A DNA stretch of 64,000 bases from assembly GCA_016184005.1 (NCBI GenBank), contig JACPDL010000003.1, positions 297,632 to 361,631 of the forward strand, in the 5' to 3' direction. Source of the DNA: Candidatus Aenigmatarchaeota archaeon (GTDB lineage: Archaea > Aenigmatarchaeota > Aenigmatarchaeia > GW2011-AR5). The notes under the pieces are model-generated. The model was given only the letters and a program-made list of their open reading frames with translations. It was not told the origin of the DNA and searched no databases. Shown in pieces: positions 37,736-46,756 of this stretch. Each line of letters opens with the position of its first letter. The first letter of the stretch is position 1. The translations under genes were made by a program, and so were the position numbers.

Positions 37736-37750
37736 ATAATTGGTGATTAT

Positions 37751-38053
37751 ATGACGTTCGTAAAAGTCGCAGAAGCAAACAGCATGAAAGACGGCGAAGC
37801 CAGGGCTGTCACTGCCAACGGAGACCAGATTGCCCTTTATCGTGTCAGCGGCGGGTTTTATGCAACAACAAACGTGTGCGCTCATCAGGGCGGTCCTCTT
37901 GGAGAAGGAGTCTTGGAAGATAAAATTATCATGTGCCCATGGCATGGATGGAAGTTCAACGTTGAAACAGGCGTTTCACCGGTTGTGCCGACGGTGAAAG
38001 TAAAGACTTACAATGTCAAGGTAGAAGCCAACGATGTTATGGTAGAAGTTTGA
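37751..38053 (+). CDS. Rieske 2Fe-2S ferredoxin
   Basis: VCAHQGGPLGEG...IMCPWHGWKFNVETG. Confidence 0.93.
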   Translation: MTFVKVAEANSMKDGEARAVTANGDQIALYRVSGGFYATTNVCAHQGGPLGEGVLEDKIIMCPWHGWKFNVETGVSPVVPTVKVKTYNVKVEANDVMVEV

Positions 38054-38097
38054 ATCAAGAAAGCCTATAAATAATTACTTGCAGGAATTGTGATTAG

Positions 38098-38667
38098 TTG
38101 ATACATATGCAGGAAACAGGACAGAAAGTAACAAGGGCTATGACAATTGCTGCCATCGTGCAGAAGTATCCTGGCACAGTGGAGGTCTTTGCTAAATACG
38201 GCGTGCATTGCGTCGGCTGTAACGTTTCTTATACAGAGACAGTGGAACAGGGTATTGCAGGCCACGCAGGCAAGAAGGACCAGATAGATGCTATAATCAC
38301 AGAACTAAATGAAGCAGCCGAGAGAGGAGAGGTTGTTAACGAGGGGCCTATAGGCCTGACAGAGAAAGCTGTTGTCAAGCTTAAGCAATTCATGCAAGAT
38401 AACAGCATGGCGAATCGCGGCCTTCGCATCGATGTAATTCCTGGCGGCTGTTCAGGCTACCAGTATGCATTTGAGCTGGAAGAAGAGGGTACAGAGACGG
38501 ATGAAGTGATTGAGGTTGAGGGAATAAAGCTTTTCATCGATCGCGACTCAATGCCAATGCTCTCAGGATCAAAGATAGATTACATAGATACGTTCCAGGG
38601 AGCCGGTTTCAAGGTAGTGAATCCGAACGCAAAAAGCTCGTGCGCCTGCGGGCAGAGCTTCCATTAA
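38098..38667 (+). CDS. DUF1858 + HesB/IscA (A-type Fe-S carrier) fusion
   Basis: N-term FAKYGVHCVGCNVSYTETVEQG (DUF1858-like), C-term LRIDVIPGGCSGYQYAFELEEE...CACGQSFH. Confidence 0.9.
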   Translation: MIHMQETGQKVTRAMTIAAIVQKYPGTVEVFAKYGVHCVGCNVSYTETVEQGIAGHAGKKDQIDAIITELNEAAERGEVVNEGPIGLTEKAVVKLKQFMQDNSMANRGLRIDVIPGGCSGYQYAFELEEEGTETDEVIEVEGIKLFIDRDSMPMLSGSKIDYIDTFQGAGFKVVNPNAKSSCACGQSFH

Positions 38668-38712
38668 TTTTCTAACAGCTGACATTGAAAAAAATACTAG
38701 AGAGACTGAAGA

Positions 38713-39084
38713 ATGCCACAAAAACCAGAGACAAGGGTTGAACAACAGAACGATAGAAGTTTCAGGGTAGTTGCTTATCTGGATGGCAAACCAGTGGGTC
38801 GTTATTTGATTGGAATTGACCAAGATTACGATCCACTTCAAGACGGCTTTCATGTTGCTTCTACACTTTTTTCAGATTTGCCATACAACGGAGTAGCTCG
38901 TGCACTTATTGAAAGATCTGTAGAAGTTATCCAGCGTATGGCAGGAGAATTGAAAGCAGATCTTATACATGATGAAGCATTCGTTAACCCAGTAGCAATG
39001 AAAAAGCTTCCACATTTGTTTGAAGAACATGGATACAGACTAGACCGCAACGGCTGGAAAGCTACTAAGATTTACAGGCATTGA
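38713..39084 (+). CDS. GNAT-like/hypothetical protein
   Basis: GVARALIERSVEVIQRMA...PHLFEEHGYRLD; weak. Confidence 0.45.
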   Translation: MPQKPETRVEQQNDRSFRVVAYLDGKPVGRYLIGIDQDYDPLQDGFHVASTLFSDLPYNGVARALIERSVEVIQRMAGELKADLIHDEAFVNPVAMKKLPHLFEEHGYRLDRNGWKATKIYRH

Positions 39085-39100
39085 TTGAACTAAAAAATAG

Positions 39101-39694
39101 TCAGCTTACGTTGATTTCTACTTTAGGGGCCTGACTTGCGCCTGCTTGGGCTTCAAAATACTGCCTTTGCGAGAAGCCGAACCAGCCTGCAATCATGTTT
39201 GAGGGGAATACCTGGACTGCAGAATTGTAGTCCCTGACAGCTGTGTTGAACCTTGTCCTTGAAACAGCCACCATGTTTTCCGTTTCTGCCAATGAATCCT
39301 GGAGGCCAATGAAATTCTGGTTCGCTTTCAGGTCAGGATAGTTTTCACTGATAAGAAGAAGTTTTGACAAGGCTGTTTCAAGCTGGTTTGCTGTATCAAC
39401 TCTTTGTGTTGCACTGGCTGATGTTTGCCATTGTGATCTTAGTGCTGTTATCTCAGTGAGCGTTCCTCTCTCGAATATCGCATAGCTTTCAACAACATTA
39501 ACGAGGTTTGGTATCAGGTCTACCCGCCTCTGGTATTGCGTTTCAACGTCTGCCCATGTTTTGTCAACATTCTGGTTGAGCCTGACAAGATTGTTGTAAG
39601 ATCCCCAGACAGTTGCTGCGAAAATTAATATTAGAAGAGCCGCTGCTCCAATAGCTATCGTTTTTGTGTTAAACGCCGGCTGTTTTTGTGCCAT
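39101..39694 (-). CDS. LemA-family protein
   Basis: NNLVRLNQNVDKTWADVETQYQRRVDLIPNLVNVV. Confidence 0.93.
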   Translation of the reverse strand: MAQKQPAFNTKTIAIGAAALLILIFAATVWGSYNNLVRLNQNVDKTWADVETQYQRRVDLIPNLVNVVESYAIFERGTLTEITALRSQWQTSASATQRVDTANQLETALSKLLLISENYPDLKANQNFIGLQDSLAETENMVAVSRTRFNTAVRDYNSAVQVFPSNMIAGWFGFSQRQYFEAQAGASQAPKVEINVS

Positions 39695-39732
39695 TTTCCG
39701 TCACGTATTACTGTTTAATCAAGTTAAAAAAT

Positions 39733-40521
39733 CTATCTGCCAGCTCCGCCGCCGCCTGAAGAGCCGCCGCCGAAACCTCCGCCCCCGAAGCCGCCATGTC
39801 CTCCGCCGCCTACAAGTATCGGAGCAAATCTTCTTTTTTTACTTACCCTCTTGCCGCATTTTGTGCAGGTATAATAATCTCCATGACTCTCCAGCTTTCC
39901 AAAACAGTAAGGGCATCTGCTGCTCATACCGGCTGCCAAAATGATAAATCCGATGAAAATAATGACAGGTAAATTAGAAAGAACCAGTTGCCAAATAAGA
40001 TAATCGCCGGGAAAATCGTCATTTCTTTTAACAACAGTTCCAGGAACGTAATTTTCCAGCTCACCGGAAATGTCTGCCAGTATGCTTTCCACCGCAAGCT
40101 GGTAATCATCTTGTTCATAGAACGGCAATGCCCTGTCAAGCATGCGGCCAGCTTCAGCACCAGTAATATAGCCTTGGATCCCGTAACCGAGCTCTATGCG
40201 CATCCGGTTGCCTGCCGCGCCACCTTTGACAAGAATCACAAGTACGCCGTTGTCTTCGCCTTTCTTTCCTATGCCCCATTCCTGGAAAAGCTCGACTGCA
40301 TATGTTGCAAGAGCCTGGTCTTCAGGCAATGAATCCAGGGTTACTACAGCTATCTCCACTGTCGTGTTCTTTTCGTAGGCTGCAACTTCCTGCTCCAGAG
40401 TTTCTGTATCTGTAAGTATGCCTGCAAAGTCGTTGACATAGCCGACAGGCTTAGGAAATGCTGCGAACGTTACAGAAATCATGAAAAGAAAAATCAGAAA
40501 CTTGTATTTCATCCTCATCAT
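39733..40521 (-). CDS. TPM-domain (YgcG-like) membrane protein
   Basis: GYVNDFAGIL...ALATYAVELFQEWGIGKKGEDNGVLVILV; Gly-rich C-terminus with zinc ribbon. Confidence 0.9.
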   Translation of the reverse strand: MMRMKYKFLIFLFMISVTFAAFPKPVGYVNDFAGILTDTETLEQEVAAYEKNTTVEIAVVTLDSLPEDQALATYAVELFQEWGIGKKGEDNGVLVILVKGGAAGNRMRIELGYGIQGYITGAEAGRMLDRALPFYEQDDYQLAVESILADISGELENYVPGTVVKRNDDFPGDYLIWQLVLSNLPVIIFIGFIILAAGMSSRCPYCFGKLESHGDYYTCTKCGKRVSKKRRFAPILVGGGGHGGFGGGGFGGGSSGGGGAGR

Positions 40522-40636
40522 CTAGATTTTTCATATGAGAAGCATTAAAGATTTCTTTTGGTGATAATATTTTTATTTGTTCTTTGAGGTTGATAAGGAT
40601 CTTTCTTGATAATATTTTTATTGTTTCTTAGGACAT

Positions 40637-40668
40637 GCAAAGACCTTCTTTACAAAGAAGGGATTTGC
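40637..40668. repeat. hairpin family H, copy 2 (immediately 3' of TFS gene)
   Basis: GCAAAGACCTTCTTTacAAAGAAGGGATTTGC. Confidence 0.75.
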
Positions 40669-40976
40669 TATTTGTACTCGCGCCAGATATGTTTGCAGCT
40701 CGTGCACTTGAAGAACTGCGTCGGCGGCTCGTCGCTTGCGCGCGTCTGGATAAGCCAGTACCACGCCCCGCGATTCAGGCATTTCGGGCACTCTTTGTCG
40801 GTTTTTGGCAGGTAAGGCGAGTTGTCTTCTATCACGACTACGGCTTCTTTCCTGCTTTTTGTCGTTATTTTTGCAGTTGCCTCTTTTTTCATCTCAAAGC
40901 CGCAGCGCCTGCATCTGAAACCGCTTTTGGTAGGCTGCATCGCCGATTTACACTTTTCGCAGAACTCTATGTCCAA
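40668..40976 (-). CDS. transcription factor S-like zinc-ribbon protein, paralog 1
   Basis: FCEKCKSAM...RCRRCG...ECPKCLNRGAWYWLIQTRASDEPPTQFFKCTSCKHIWREYK; TTG start likely. Confidence 0.9.
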   Translation of the reverse strand: MDIEFCEKCKSAMQPTKSGFRCRRCGFEMKKEATAKITTKSRKEAVVVIEDNSPYLPKTDKECPKCLNRGAWYWLIQTRASDEPPTQFFKCTSCKHIWREYK

Positions 40977-40977
40977 A

Positions 40978-41025
40978 CAAATCCCTTTCTTTTGAAAAGA
41001 AAGGTCTTTGTATTTCCCAAAGAAA
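40978..41025. repeat. hairpin family H, copy 3 (immediately 5' of TFS gene)
   Basis: CAAATCCCTTTCTTTTGAAAAGAAAGGTCTTTGTATTTCCCAAAGAAA. Confidence 0.75.
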
Positions 41026-41056
41026 CACAAAAGACCTCCTACTTGCTAATTGATAT

Positions 41057-41181
41057 GATTATCCGCAACATTGCTTAAAACTGCTGTCTTTAGACAGCAG
41101 ATATTACATAAACAATGTTGGGATGACATGCTCTCAGAAACCCACGACTTTAGTCGTGGGATTATTAAGAGCATATCATTT
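41057..41181. repeat. structured two-hairpin element, copy D
   Basis: ~95% identical to copy A (11721-11845). Confidence 0.85.
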
Positions 41182-41237
41182 ATCTCTTTTTCTTTTCCAA
41201 GGGTCTTTTCTTCAAGTGACTAGACGCACATAGTGCG

Positions 41238-42368
41238 TCATTTTCTTCGAAGAAAAGCCCTTTTCCAGTCAATGCACATCTGCACCCTTTTCTCGGCAGG
41301 CGGATGGGTGTGAAGCATGAAAACAACAAAAGGATGCGGCTTGTGGTCTCCAAGCGCCGTGTCAACAAGCCTTTTTTCCGCGGATGCCTGGGCTACAGGC
41401 TTCCTGCAGGTTTCTAGCGCGAACAGGTCAGCCTGGGCTTCGCGATGCCTTGAGTAAGCGTTTGTTAATGGCATGAGAATGACATCAAGCGCCCTGAAAG
41501 CCAGGAAGATGAGTGGTATGTTTGCTATGTCTGCTACGCTGCTTGTATAGTTAGCCAGTATGGCGCTGACAATGTAAAGCACAGGGAAAATCAATATGGT
41601 ATCGATCATTATGCCGCGCCATATGTCTTTCTGGATGTAGTGGCCGGCTTCATGGCCGATGACAGTTTCCACTTCATCTGGCGTGAAGTTATTCACAAGC
41701 GTGTCAAAAAGAACGATTCTTTTTGTTTTGCCAAGGCCGGAAAAAAGGGCGTTTGCTTTTACAGACTTTGCGCTTTCGTTTGCTACGTAAATGCCTTTAA
41801 CGTTTGTCACGCCCGCTGATTTTATCACCGAAAGAAGCCTTTTCAGGTGTGTTTTATTCCTGTAAGGCTCAAGCTTGTAAAAGAGAGGCAGTATGAAAAC
41901 CGGAAGGATAGTTGACAGGAAAACAGAAAGGAAGAAGTACGCTACGCCTGCATATATCCACCAGTTCTGAAGCGGAAGCAGCAGAAACAGGCCATAAATA
42001 ATGGGTATTGTGAACAGGTAAAAGAGCATGAGGGATTTGGAGTAGTCCTTGAACCATCCGGAAAGTTTGTATCTGGAAAGGCCATATTTGTGCTCATATG
42101 TGTAGCTTGAGTAGAAGCGCAATGGAAACTGGATAATTGCTATCAAAGTCAAGAAAACAAACGTGTAGAATACTATTGCTGGACTGCCCGTGGGCATTGC
42201 AATGTCCCTCAGGGATGCAGACAGGCCTGAAAAGTAGAAAAAGGCAAAGAATATTATCGGGATAATGATGCCGTTTATGATACCACTCATTAAGCGTCCC
42301 TTTGAGTAGATCTTGGCAAGCTTTCTCTTCTTCGGATCATATTCGTACGGGTACTTGATTTTAGACAT
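41238..42368 (-). CDS. Ste24/HtpX-like M48 metalloprotease
   Basis: ETVIGHEAGHYIQKDI (HExxH), multiple TM, NAYSRHREAQADLFALE. Confidence 0.92.
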   Translation of the reverse strand: MSKIKYPYEYDPKKRKLAKIYSKGRLMSGIINGIIIPIIFFAFFYFSGLSASLRDIAMPTGSPAIVFYTFVFLTLIAIIQFPLRFYSSYTYEHKYGLSRYKLSGWFKDYSKSLMLFYLFTIPIIYGLFLLLPLQNWWIYAGVAYFFLSVFLSTILPVFILPLFYKLEPYRNKTHLKRLLSVIKSAGVTNVKGIYVANESAKSVKANALFSGLGKTKRIVLFDTLVNNFTPDEVETVIGHEAGHYIQKDIWRGIMIDTILIFPVLYIVSAILANYTSSVADIANIPLIFLAFRALDVILMPLTNAYSRHREAQADLFALETCRKPVAQASAEKRLVDTALGDHKPHPFVVFMLHTHPPAEKRVQMCIDWKRAFLRRK

Positions 42369-42457
42369 GATATCAGACCAGCTAATTGCCGGAAGGGTTT
42401 AAAAGCGTTAGATTAACACCAAATGCTTTTTAATAAGTAGCTGGTGTCATTTAAAAA

Positions 42458-42721
42458 ATGAGCAATCCTGCAGGCTCTGTCGTGCTCATCGAACGGGATT
42501 CATCCACGAGCAGGAGATTTATATCTCCAGAGGCCTTGGGTGGATCAGAATCTTACACGATAGCACGCAGAAAAATGAAGATATACCATGATGCCAGCGG
42601 CAAATACGTGGTTCCCCCTGAATGGCGCGATGCAGGCGTTACTGTCGTGGCCCGACGGGCGGGGGGATCAGAACGGGACAGTTACATTAGTTACGAGTTC
42701 ATGCCGGGGAATTCGGCCTGA
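42458..42721 (+). CDS. hypothetical protein
   Basis: 87-aa ORF. Confidence 0.4.
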   Translation: MSNPAGSVVLIERDSSTSRRFISPEALGGSESYTIARRKMKIYHDASGKYVVPPEWRDAGVTVVARRAGGSERDSYISYEFMPGNSA

Positions 42722-42724
42722 AGT

Positions 42725-43030
42725 TCAAGAACTCCACGGCGAGAAGCCGCCGATGGCCCATTTTACTTCTTCAGGTGGTTCCCAAAGTGGTTCGAATGTC
42801 AGTTCTATCTCTGAGTCTGCGGCGCCCGCGTCCTTGCACGATTCCTTCACAGCTTCAAGCAGGGCCGGGGCGTAAGGGCAGCCCGGCGATGTAAGCGTCA
42901 TCTTGATCCATACAGTGTCATTATCGCGGATCTGTACATCGTAAACAAGGCCAAGGGTGACTATGTCCAGCCGCAGTTCCGGGTCGTTGACCTTTCTGAG
43001 TTCCTCCATGACCGATTCTTTTGTGAGCAT
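42725..43030 (-). CDS. MIP18/DUF59-family Fe-S assembly protein
   Basis: VNDPELRLDIVTLGLVYDV...MTLTSPGCPYAPAL. Confidence 0.9.
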   Translation of the reverse strand: MLTKESVMEELRKVNDPELRLDIVTLGLVYDVQIRDNDTVWIKMTLTSPGCPYAPALLEAVKESCKDAGAADSEIELTFEPLWEPPEEVKWAIGGFSPWSS

Positions 43031-43112
43031 ACTGATAATCCTCTAGGAAATGATTATAAAGGTATATTCTAGGCGTTCTGTACTTTAATTTATAGAAAAG
43101 TAGATATTCAAT

Positions 43113-43463
43113 ATGGAAAAAGACCGCAACTATGTAATAAAGTTACTCCACTCATGCAAGCCGGAACAAATAAGAATAACCGAAAAGACGTCTCATAAAA
43201 TTCAGCATGTGCATGGTGTTAAGCTTGAAGAAGTAAAATCTAAGTTATTGGATCTTGAACATTTAGAAAGTGTAGAAGAACAGCCTGCAAGACATGAAAG
43301 TCAGAGAACTTTTCAATTAATATTCAAAAAATCAAGTAAAAAGCGGCTTTTTGTAGTTATAACAGAGAATACTGAGAGCGGTACAATATTTCTTGTGACA
43401 GCATTTGAAACTAGCAAGAAGCTGGAAAAGCTTATTAAAAGAGGCAAAATAAGGAGATTATAG
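43113..43463 (+). CDS. toxin-like small protein (RelE/DUF4258-type, tentative)
   Basis: Precedes a DUF2283-like gene by 1 nt; FQLIFKKSSKKRLFVVITENTESGTIFLVTAFE. Confidence 0.5.
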   Translation: MEKDRNYVIKLLHSCKPEQIRITEKTSHKIQHVHGVKLEEVKSKLLDLEHLESVEEQPARHESQRTFQLIFKKSSKKRLFVVITENTESGTIFLVTAFETSKKLEKLIKRGKIRRL

Positions 43464-43464
43464 T

Positions 43465-43788
43465 ATGTCAAAAGCAAAATTCATATATGATTCTGAAGTA
43501 GATTCGCTAATGGTTTACAAGGAAAAGAAGCGAATCTACGGAAACATCAGTCTTGGTGAGATAATAGTAGGCTTTGATGCAGAATATAACATCATTTCTG
43601 TTGAAATATTGAACCCAGATATACTTTTTAATATACCGAAGAAGGTGCTTGAATCTATCAATTCAGTCTCACTTGAATGGCAAAACAGGAAATCACTTAT
43701 TTTGATAAAAATAAACCTTGTCCTTGAAAACAAAGAAGAAATAACAATACCAATTACACTCCCTGTTGAAAAACCTCTTGCTGCTTAG
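43465..43788 (+). CDS. DUF2283-like protein
   Basis: KFIYDSEVDSLMVYK...IIVGFDAEYNIISVEILNP. Confidence 0.7.
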   Translation: MSKAKFIYDSEVDSLMVYKEKKRIYGNISLGEIIVGFDAEYNIISVEILNPDILFNIPKKVLESINSVSLEWQNRKSLILIKINLVLENKEEITIPITLPVEKPLAA

Positions 43789-43848
43789 AGGTGTTTATTT
43801 GATTTTACTTCTTAAAAAGTATTTTTATACACGGCGACAAATGTAATT

Positions 43849-44784
43849 ATGCTCCTTGAAAGCCTTGCAGTGTTCCTGCTGGCCAGCATGGTTCTGGTAA
43901 AAAGCGCGAGCTTTGCCGTGAAATCTGTTTCAGATATCGCCGGGCACTTCAGGTTCTCTGGGTTTTTCATCGCATTTGTGCTTGCAGGATTTATTTCAAC
44001 CATGCCTGAGCTCTTCATAGGCGTGAATTCTGCTCTCGTAGGCCAGCCTGATGTGGGCTTGGGAACCATAATCGGCTCAAATATTGCAGACATGACAATT
44101 GTCGTAGGCCTTATAGCTCTTGTCGGGCGGCAGATAAAAGCGGACGCCATGATAAGGAAGAACAACTTCTACTTCCTTGCTGTAACAAGCCTTCCAGTGC
44201 TTTTGATGCTGGACGGGGGGCTGTCACGCGACGACGGCTTGATACTCGTATTGGCTTTCTTCTTTTACATGTCACGCCTGTTCAATAAGGAAAAGATATT
44301 TGTCAAAAAGAAAAGGGACGATTACAAGCTGCTGCTGAGAAATATTGGGATATTTGCATTATCGATGGCAGTATTGTTTGTATCAGCCCATTTCATCGTT
44401 GAAGCCGCTGTGGACATATCTCTCGAGCTTCTGATACCTTCAATAATCGTGGGGCTTTTCCTGGTCTCATTCGGGACAACACTGCCAGAACTGACTTTCT
44501 CGCTGCGCGCAGTGCTTGCAAAACACAAAGAGATAGCACTCGGAGATATAATGGGCAATGTAGCCATAGACAGCACGTTTTCCATTGGCGTTGTCGCATT
44601 GCTTGGGCCCGTTAGCACCGGCTTTACCGTCTTCGCAACAAGCATGCTGTTCATGGTTTTCTCTGCGTTGCTTGTGATAACGCTTTTGCAGAATCATGCA
44701 AAGATAACATGGGAGGAAAGCTTCCTTCTTTTCTTCCTATATGCAATGTTCGTGATAATTGAGCTGAAAGGCGTTTTTGTGTAG
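43849..44784 (+). CDS. CaCA-family sodium/calcium antiporter
   Basis: Two alpha-repeats: FISTMPELFIGVNSALVGQPDVGLGTIIGSNIADM and FGTTLPELTFSLRAVLAKHKEIALGDIMGNVAIDS. Confidence 0.93.
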   Translation: MLLESLAVFLLASMVLVKSASFAVKSVSDIAGHFRFSGFFIAFVLAGFISTMPELFIGVNSALVGQPDVGLGTIIGSNIADMTIVVGLIALVGRQIKADAMIRKNNFYFLAVTSLPVLLMLDGGLSRDDGLILVLAFFFYMSRLFNKEKIFVKKKRDDYKLLLRNIGIFALSMAVLFVSAHFIVEAAVDISLELLIPSIIVGLFLVSFGTTLPELTFSLRAVLAKHKEIALGDIMGNVAIDSTFSIGVVALLGPVSTGFTVFATSMLFMVFSALLVITLLQNHAKITWEESFLLFFLYAMFVIIELKGVFV

Positions 44785-44857
44785 GTGCAGGGAACCAGAA
44801 GAAGATTTAAGATTTCATCGAGGCGCATTGAGGTCTATTTTGTGGGTATTGAATCAC

Positions 44858-45244
44858 TTAAGCTTCTACAGCTATTAATCTAGAATTAGGCAGGTTGTCT
44901 TCTGTTTCTGTCATTATAATAGGGTTCTTTTCTATTCTCTTGTTTCTGTAGACAACTTGGAAAACAAGTCTTATTTCAATCTTATTGTCAAGTATAGTGG
45001 CTTGGAATTGCCATTTTGGTACATTTCTAAGTGCAATTCTTGGAATTCTTAGGAACTTTGAAGCGTCAAATATCTGTATGCCTACTATGAAATCATCCTT
45101 ATTGATATCTAATACAATATTGCTGAATTCTTTAGACCTTGAGTACTCCCTATTCTTTGACTTAAAGAACAATATGTCATTAGAATAGTCGTAATCCATC
45201 TCGCCTTTTGAGTTTAATTGTCTTTTTTCTGGCATAGTTATCAC
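44858..45244 (-). CDS. DUF2283-like protein, second copy
   Basis: DYDYSNDILFFKSKNREYSRSKEFSNIVLDINKDDFIVGIQIFDAS. Confidence 0.65.
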   Translation of the reverse strand: MITMPEKRQLNSKGEMDYDYSNDILFFKSKNREYSRSKEFSNIVLDINKDDFIVGIQIFDASKFLRIPRIALRNVPKWQFQATILDNKIEIRLVFQVVYRNKRIEKNPIIMTETEDNLPNSRLIAVEA

Positions 45245-45573
45245 AATTTAGGCAACTGATGTTTTTCTATGGTATAGAATGTTATTACTCTTATTCTACC
45301 CGATATAAAGATTATCATAATCCTTAAAAGCTTGTTATCTTCGAAGTCATAGAATAGTGAAGAAGTGCCATTATATTGCAATCCAGCAAGTATAGGTTTT
45401 TGATTTAGCAGAATATCTCTGGCAAAATCGCAATTAAACCTCTTTCTTTGTTCTTCTGAAAACCTGAAAAACGAATGATGGGTACATTCTATTTTATCTC
45501 TGGTATAATTTCTTAATTTCTGATAGAAACTTTCTTCATCAAGTTTCTTCTTTATCATTGTGCCAATAATCAT
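45241..45573 (-). CDS. toxin-like small protein partnered to DUF2283-like gene
   Basis: 4-nt overlap with downstream gene; HHSFFRFSEEQRKRF...DNKLLRIMIIFISGRIRVITFYTIE. Confidence 0.55.
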   Translation of the reverse strand: MIIGTMIKKKLDEESFYQKLRNYTRDKIECTHHSFFRFSEEQRKRFNCDFARDILLNQKPILAGLQYNGTSSLFYDFEDNKLLRIMIIFISGRIRVITFYTIEKHQLPKL

Positions 45574-45721
45574 ACATAATACTGGAATTTAGATTTTATA
45601 AACAATCTGCCTGTTGCTGTGAACTTCGGTTAACACTTTGGTGTTAACTTTCAAGCAGAGTTCCAAGAATGAGCTACTAAGGGAAAGTGGGTTGATAAGG
45701 GGAAAACCGTAGGTTTTACAC

Positions 45722-46132
45722 TTATTTGTACTCGCGCCAGACGCGTTTGCATTTTGTGCAGCGGAAGAACTGCGTCGGCGGCTCGTCGGCGCTGCGCGTT
45801 TGCTGGAGCCAGTACCAAGCATGGCGGTTGCCGCATTTCGGGCATTCTATTTCTGTCATGGGCAGGTATGTAATGTCTTTCTCCAGTATCACAACGCCCT
45901 TCTTGTTTTTCTTTTCCTCGACTATTTTCAGGATTTGTGCGTGCTTTTTGGTTTCATAACCGCAGCGCCGGCACTTGAAAGCAACAGTCTTGCCTTTCTT
46001 GGCAGGAATAAGTATCGTTCCGCATCTCTTGCAGAACTCGATGGATCCCGCCTTTGGGGTTTTTGGTTCTTGCGGTCTTTTCTCTTTTTTCCTAGAAATC
46101 ATTTTTCCCCTTTTCCCCTTTCTCTTTGCCAT
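45722..46132 (-). CDS. transcription factor S-like zinc-ribbon protein, paralog 2
   Basis: FCKRCGTIL...CRRCGYE...ECPKCGNRHAWYWLQQTRSADEPPTQFFRCTKCKRVWREYK. Confidence 0.92.
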   Translation of the reverse strand: MAKRKGKRGKMISRKKEKRPQEPKTPKAGSIEFCKRCGTILIPAKKGKTVAFKCRRCGYETKKHAQILKIVEEKKNKKGVVILEKDITYLPMTEIECPKCGNRHAWYWLQQTRSADEPPTQFFRCTKCKRVWREYK

Positions 46133-46298
46133 GGTGACCGCCGAAGAAGCAATTTTTAGGTTAAACCTTAAGAGCCTATCTATTAAAATGTAAAGTGGGA
46201 TTTTTGTGGGCTAAGAGGAAGACAACCAAAGGTTTTCTTCCTTCTAACCGACTTTCCGATTAAAAATATTACAACAAATCCTTGTGGTAGTGCATGTT

Positions 46299-46691
46299 AT
46301 GAGAAATTTTAACATTGTTAAGATAGATTCGAAGGGCAGAATAATCGTTCCCTCTCACATACGCGGCTATCTGGGCCTGAAGGAAGGGACGGAACTGATA
46401 GTTGCAAATAACGGCAACAAGGAGCTGAGAATATTTCCGCTGCTCACAGGCTCGTCAGCAAGAATAAGCATAACGGCGGCCGATACTCCGACGTCGCTGC
46501 CAAAAATTCTTGACACCCTTTTCAAAAACAACGTGGAAATACTTATGAGCATGAGCAAATCAATAGACCACGGGAAGCTTCTTGAGTGGACAGCCATTGC
46601 CGACGTGTCAGGCTGCGAGAACATCAAGAAAGTGGAAGAACTGTTGAAGAAGACAAAACTTCTGAAAACAGTCGAGTTTGATTTCAGGTAA
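46299..46691 (+). CDS. AbrB/SpoVT-like DNA-binding protein with C-terminal ACT-like domain
   Basis: NIVKIDSKGRIIVPSHIRGYLGLKEGTELIV. Confidence 0.8.
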   Translation: MRNFNIVKIDSKGRIIVPSHIRGYLGLKEGTELIVANNGNKELRIFPLLTGSSARISITAADTPTSLPKILDTLFKNNVEILMSMSKSIDHGKLLEWTAIADVSGCENIKKVEELLKKTKLLKTVEFDFR

Positions 46692-46756
46692 CTTCCAAAC
46701 AGGATTTAAGAGTTTTACTGTGTTCTATTGTTTTATAGTATTACTGTCTTCGGGCT

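Noticed and set aside
41200-41265. AAGGGTCTTTTCTTC...GAAGAAAAGCCCTT long hairpin as a new repeat family
   Set aside because: Single copy in the window and overlaps the protease stop codon; more simply a terminator-like stem carrying one mini-palindrome.
41180-41368. 62-aa minus ORF between element D and the M48 protease
   Set aside because: Mostly overlaps the protease C-terminus in another frame; no independent evidence.
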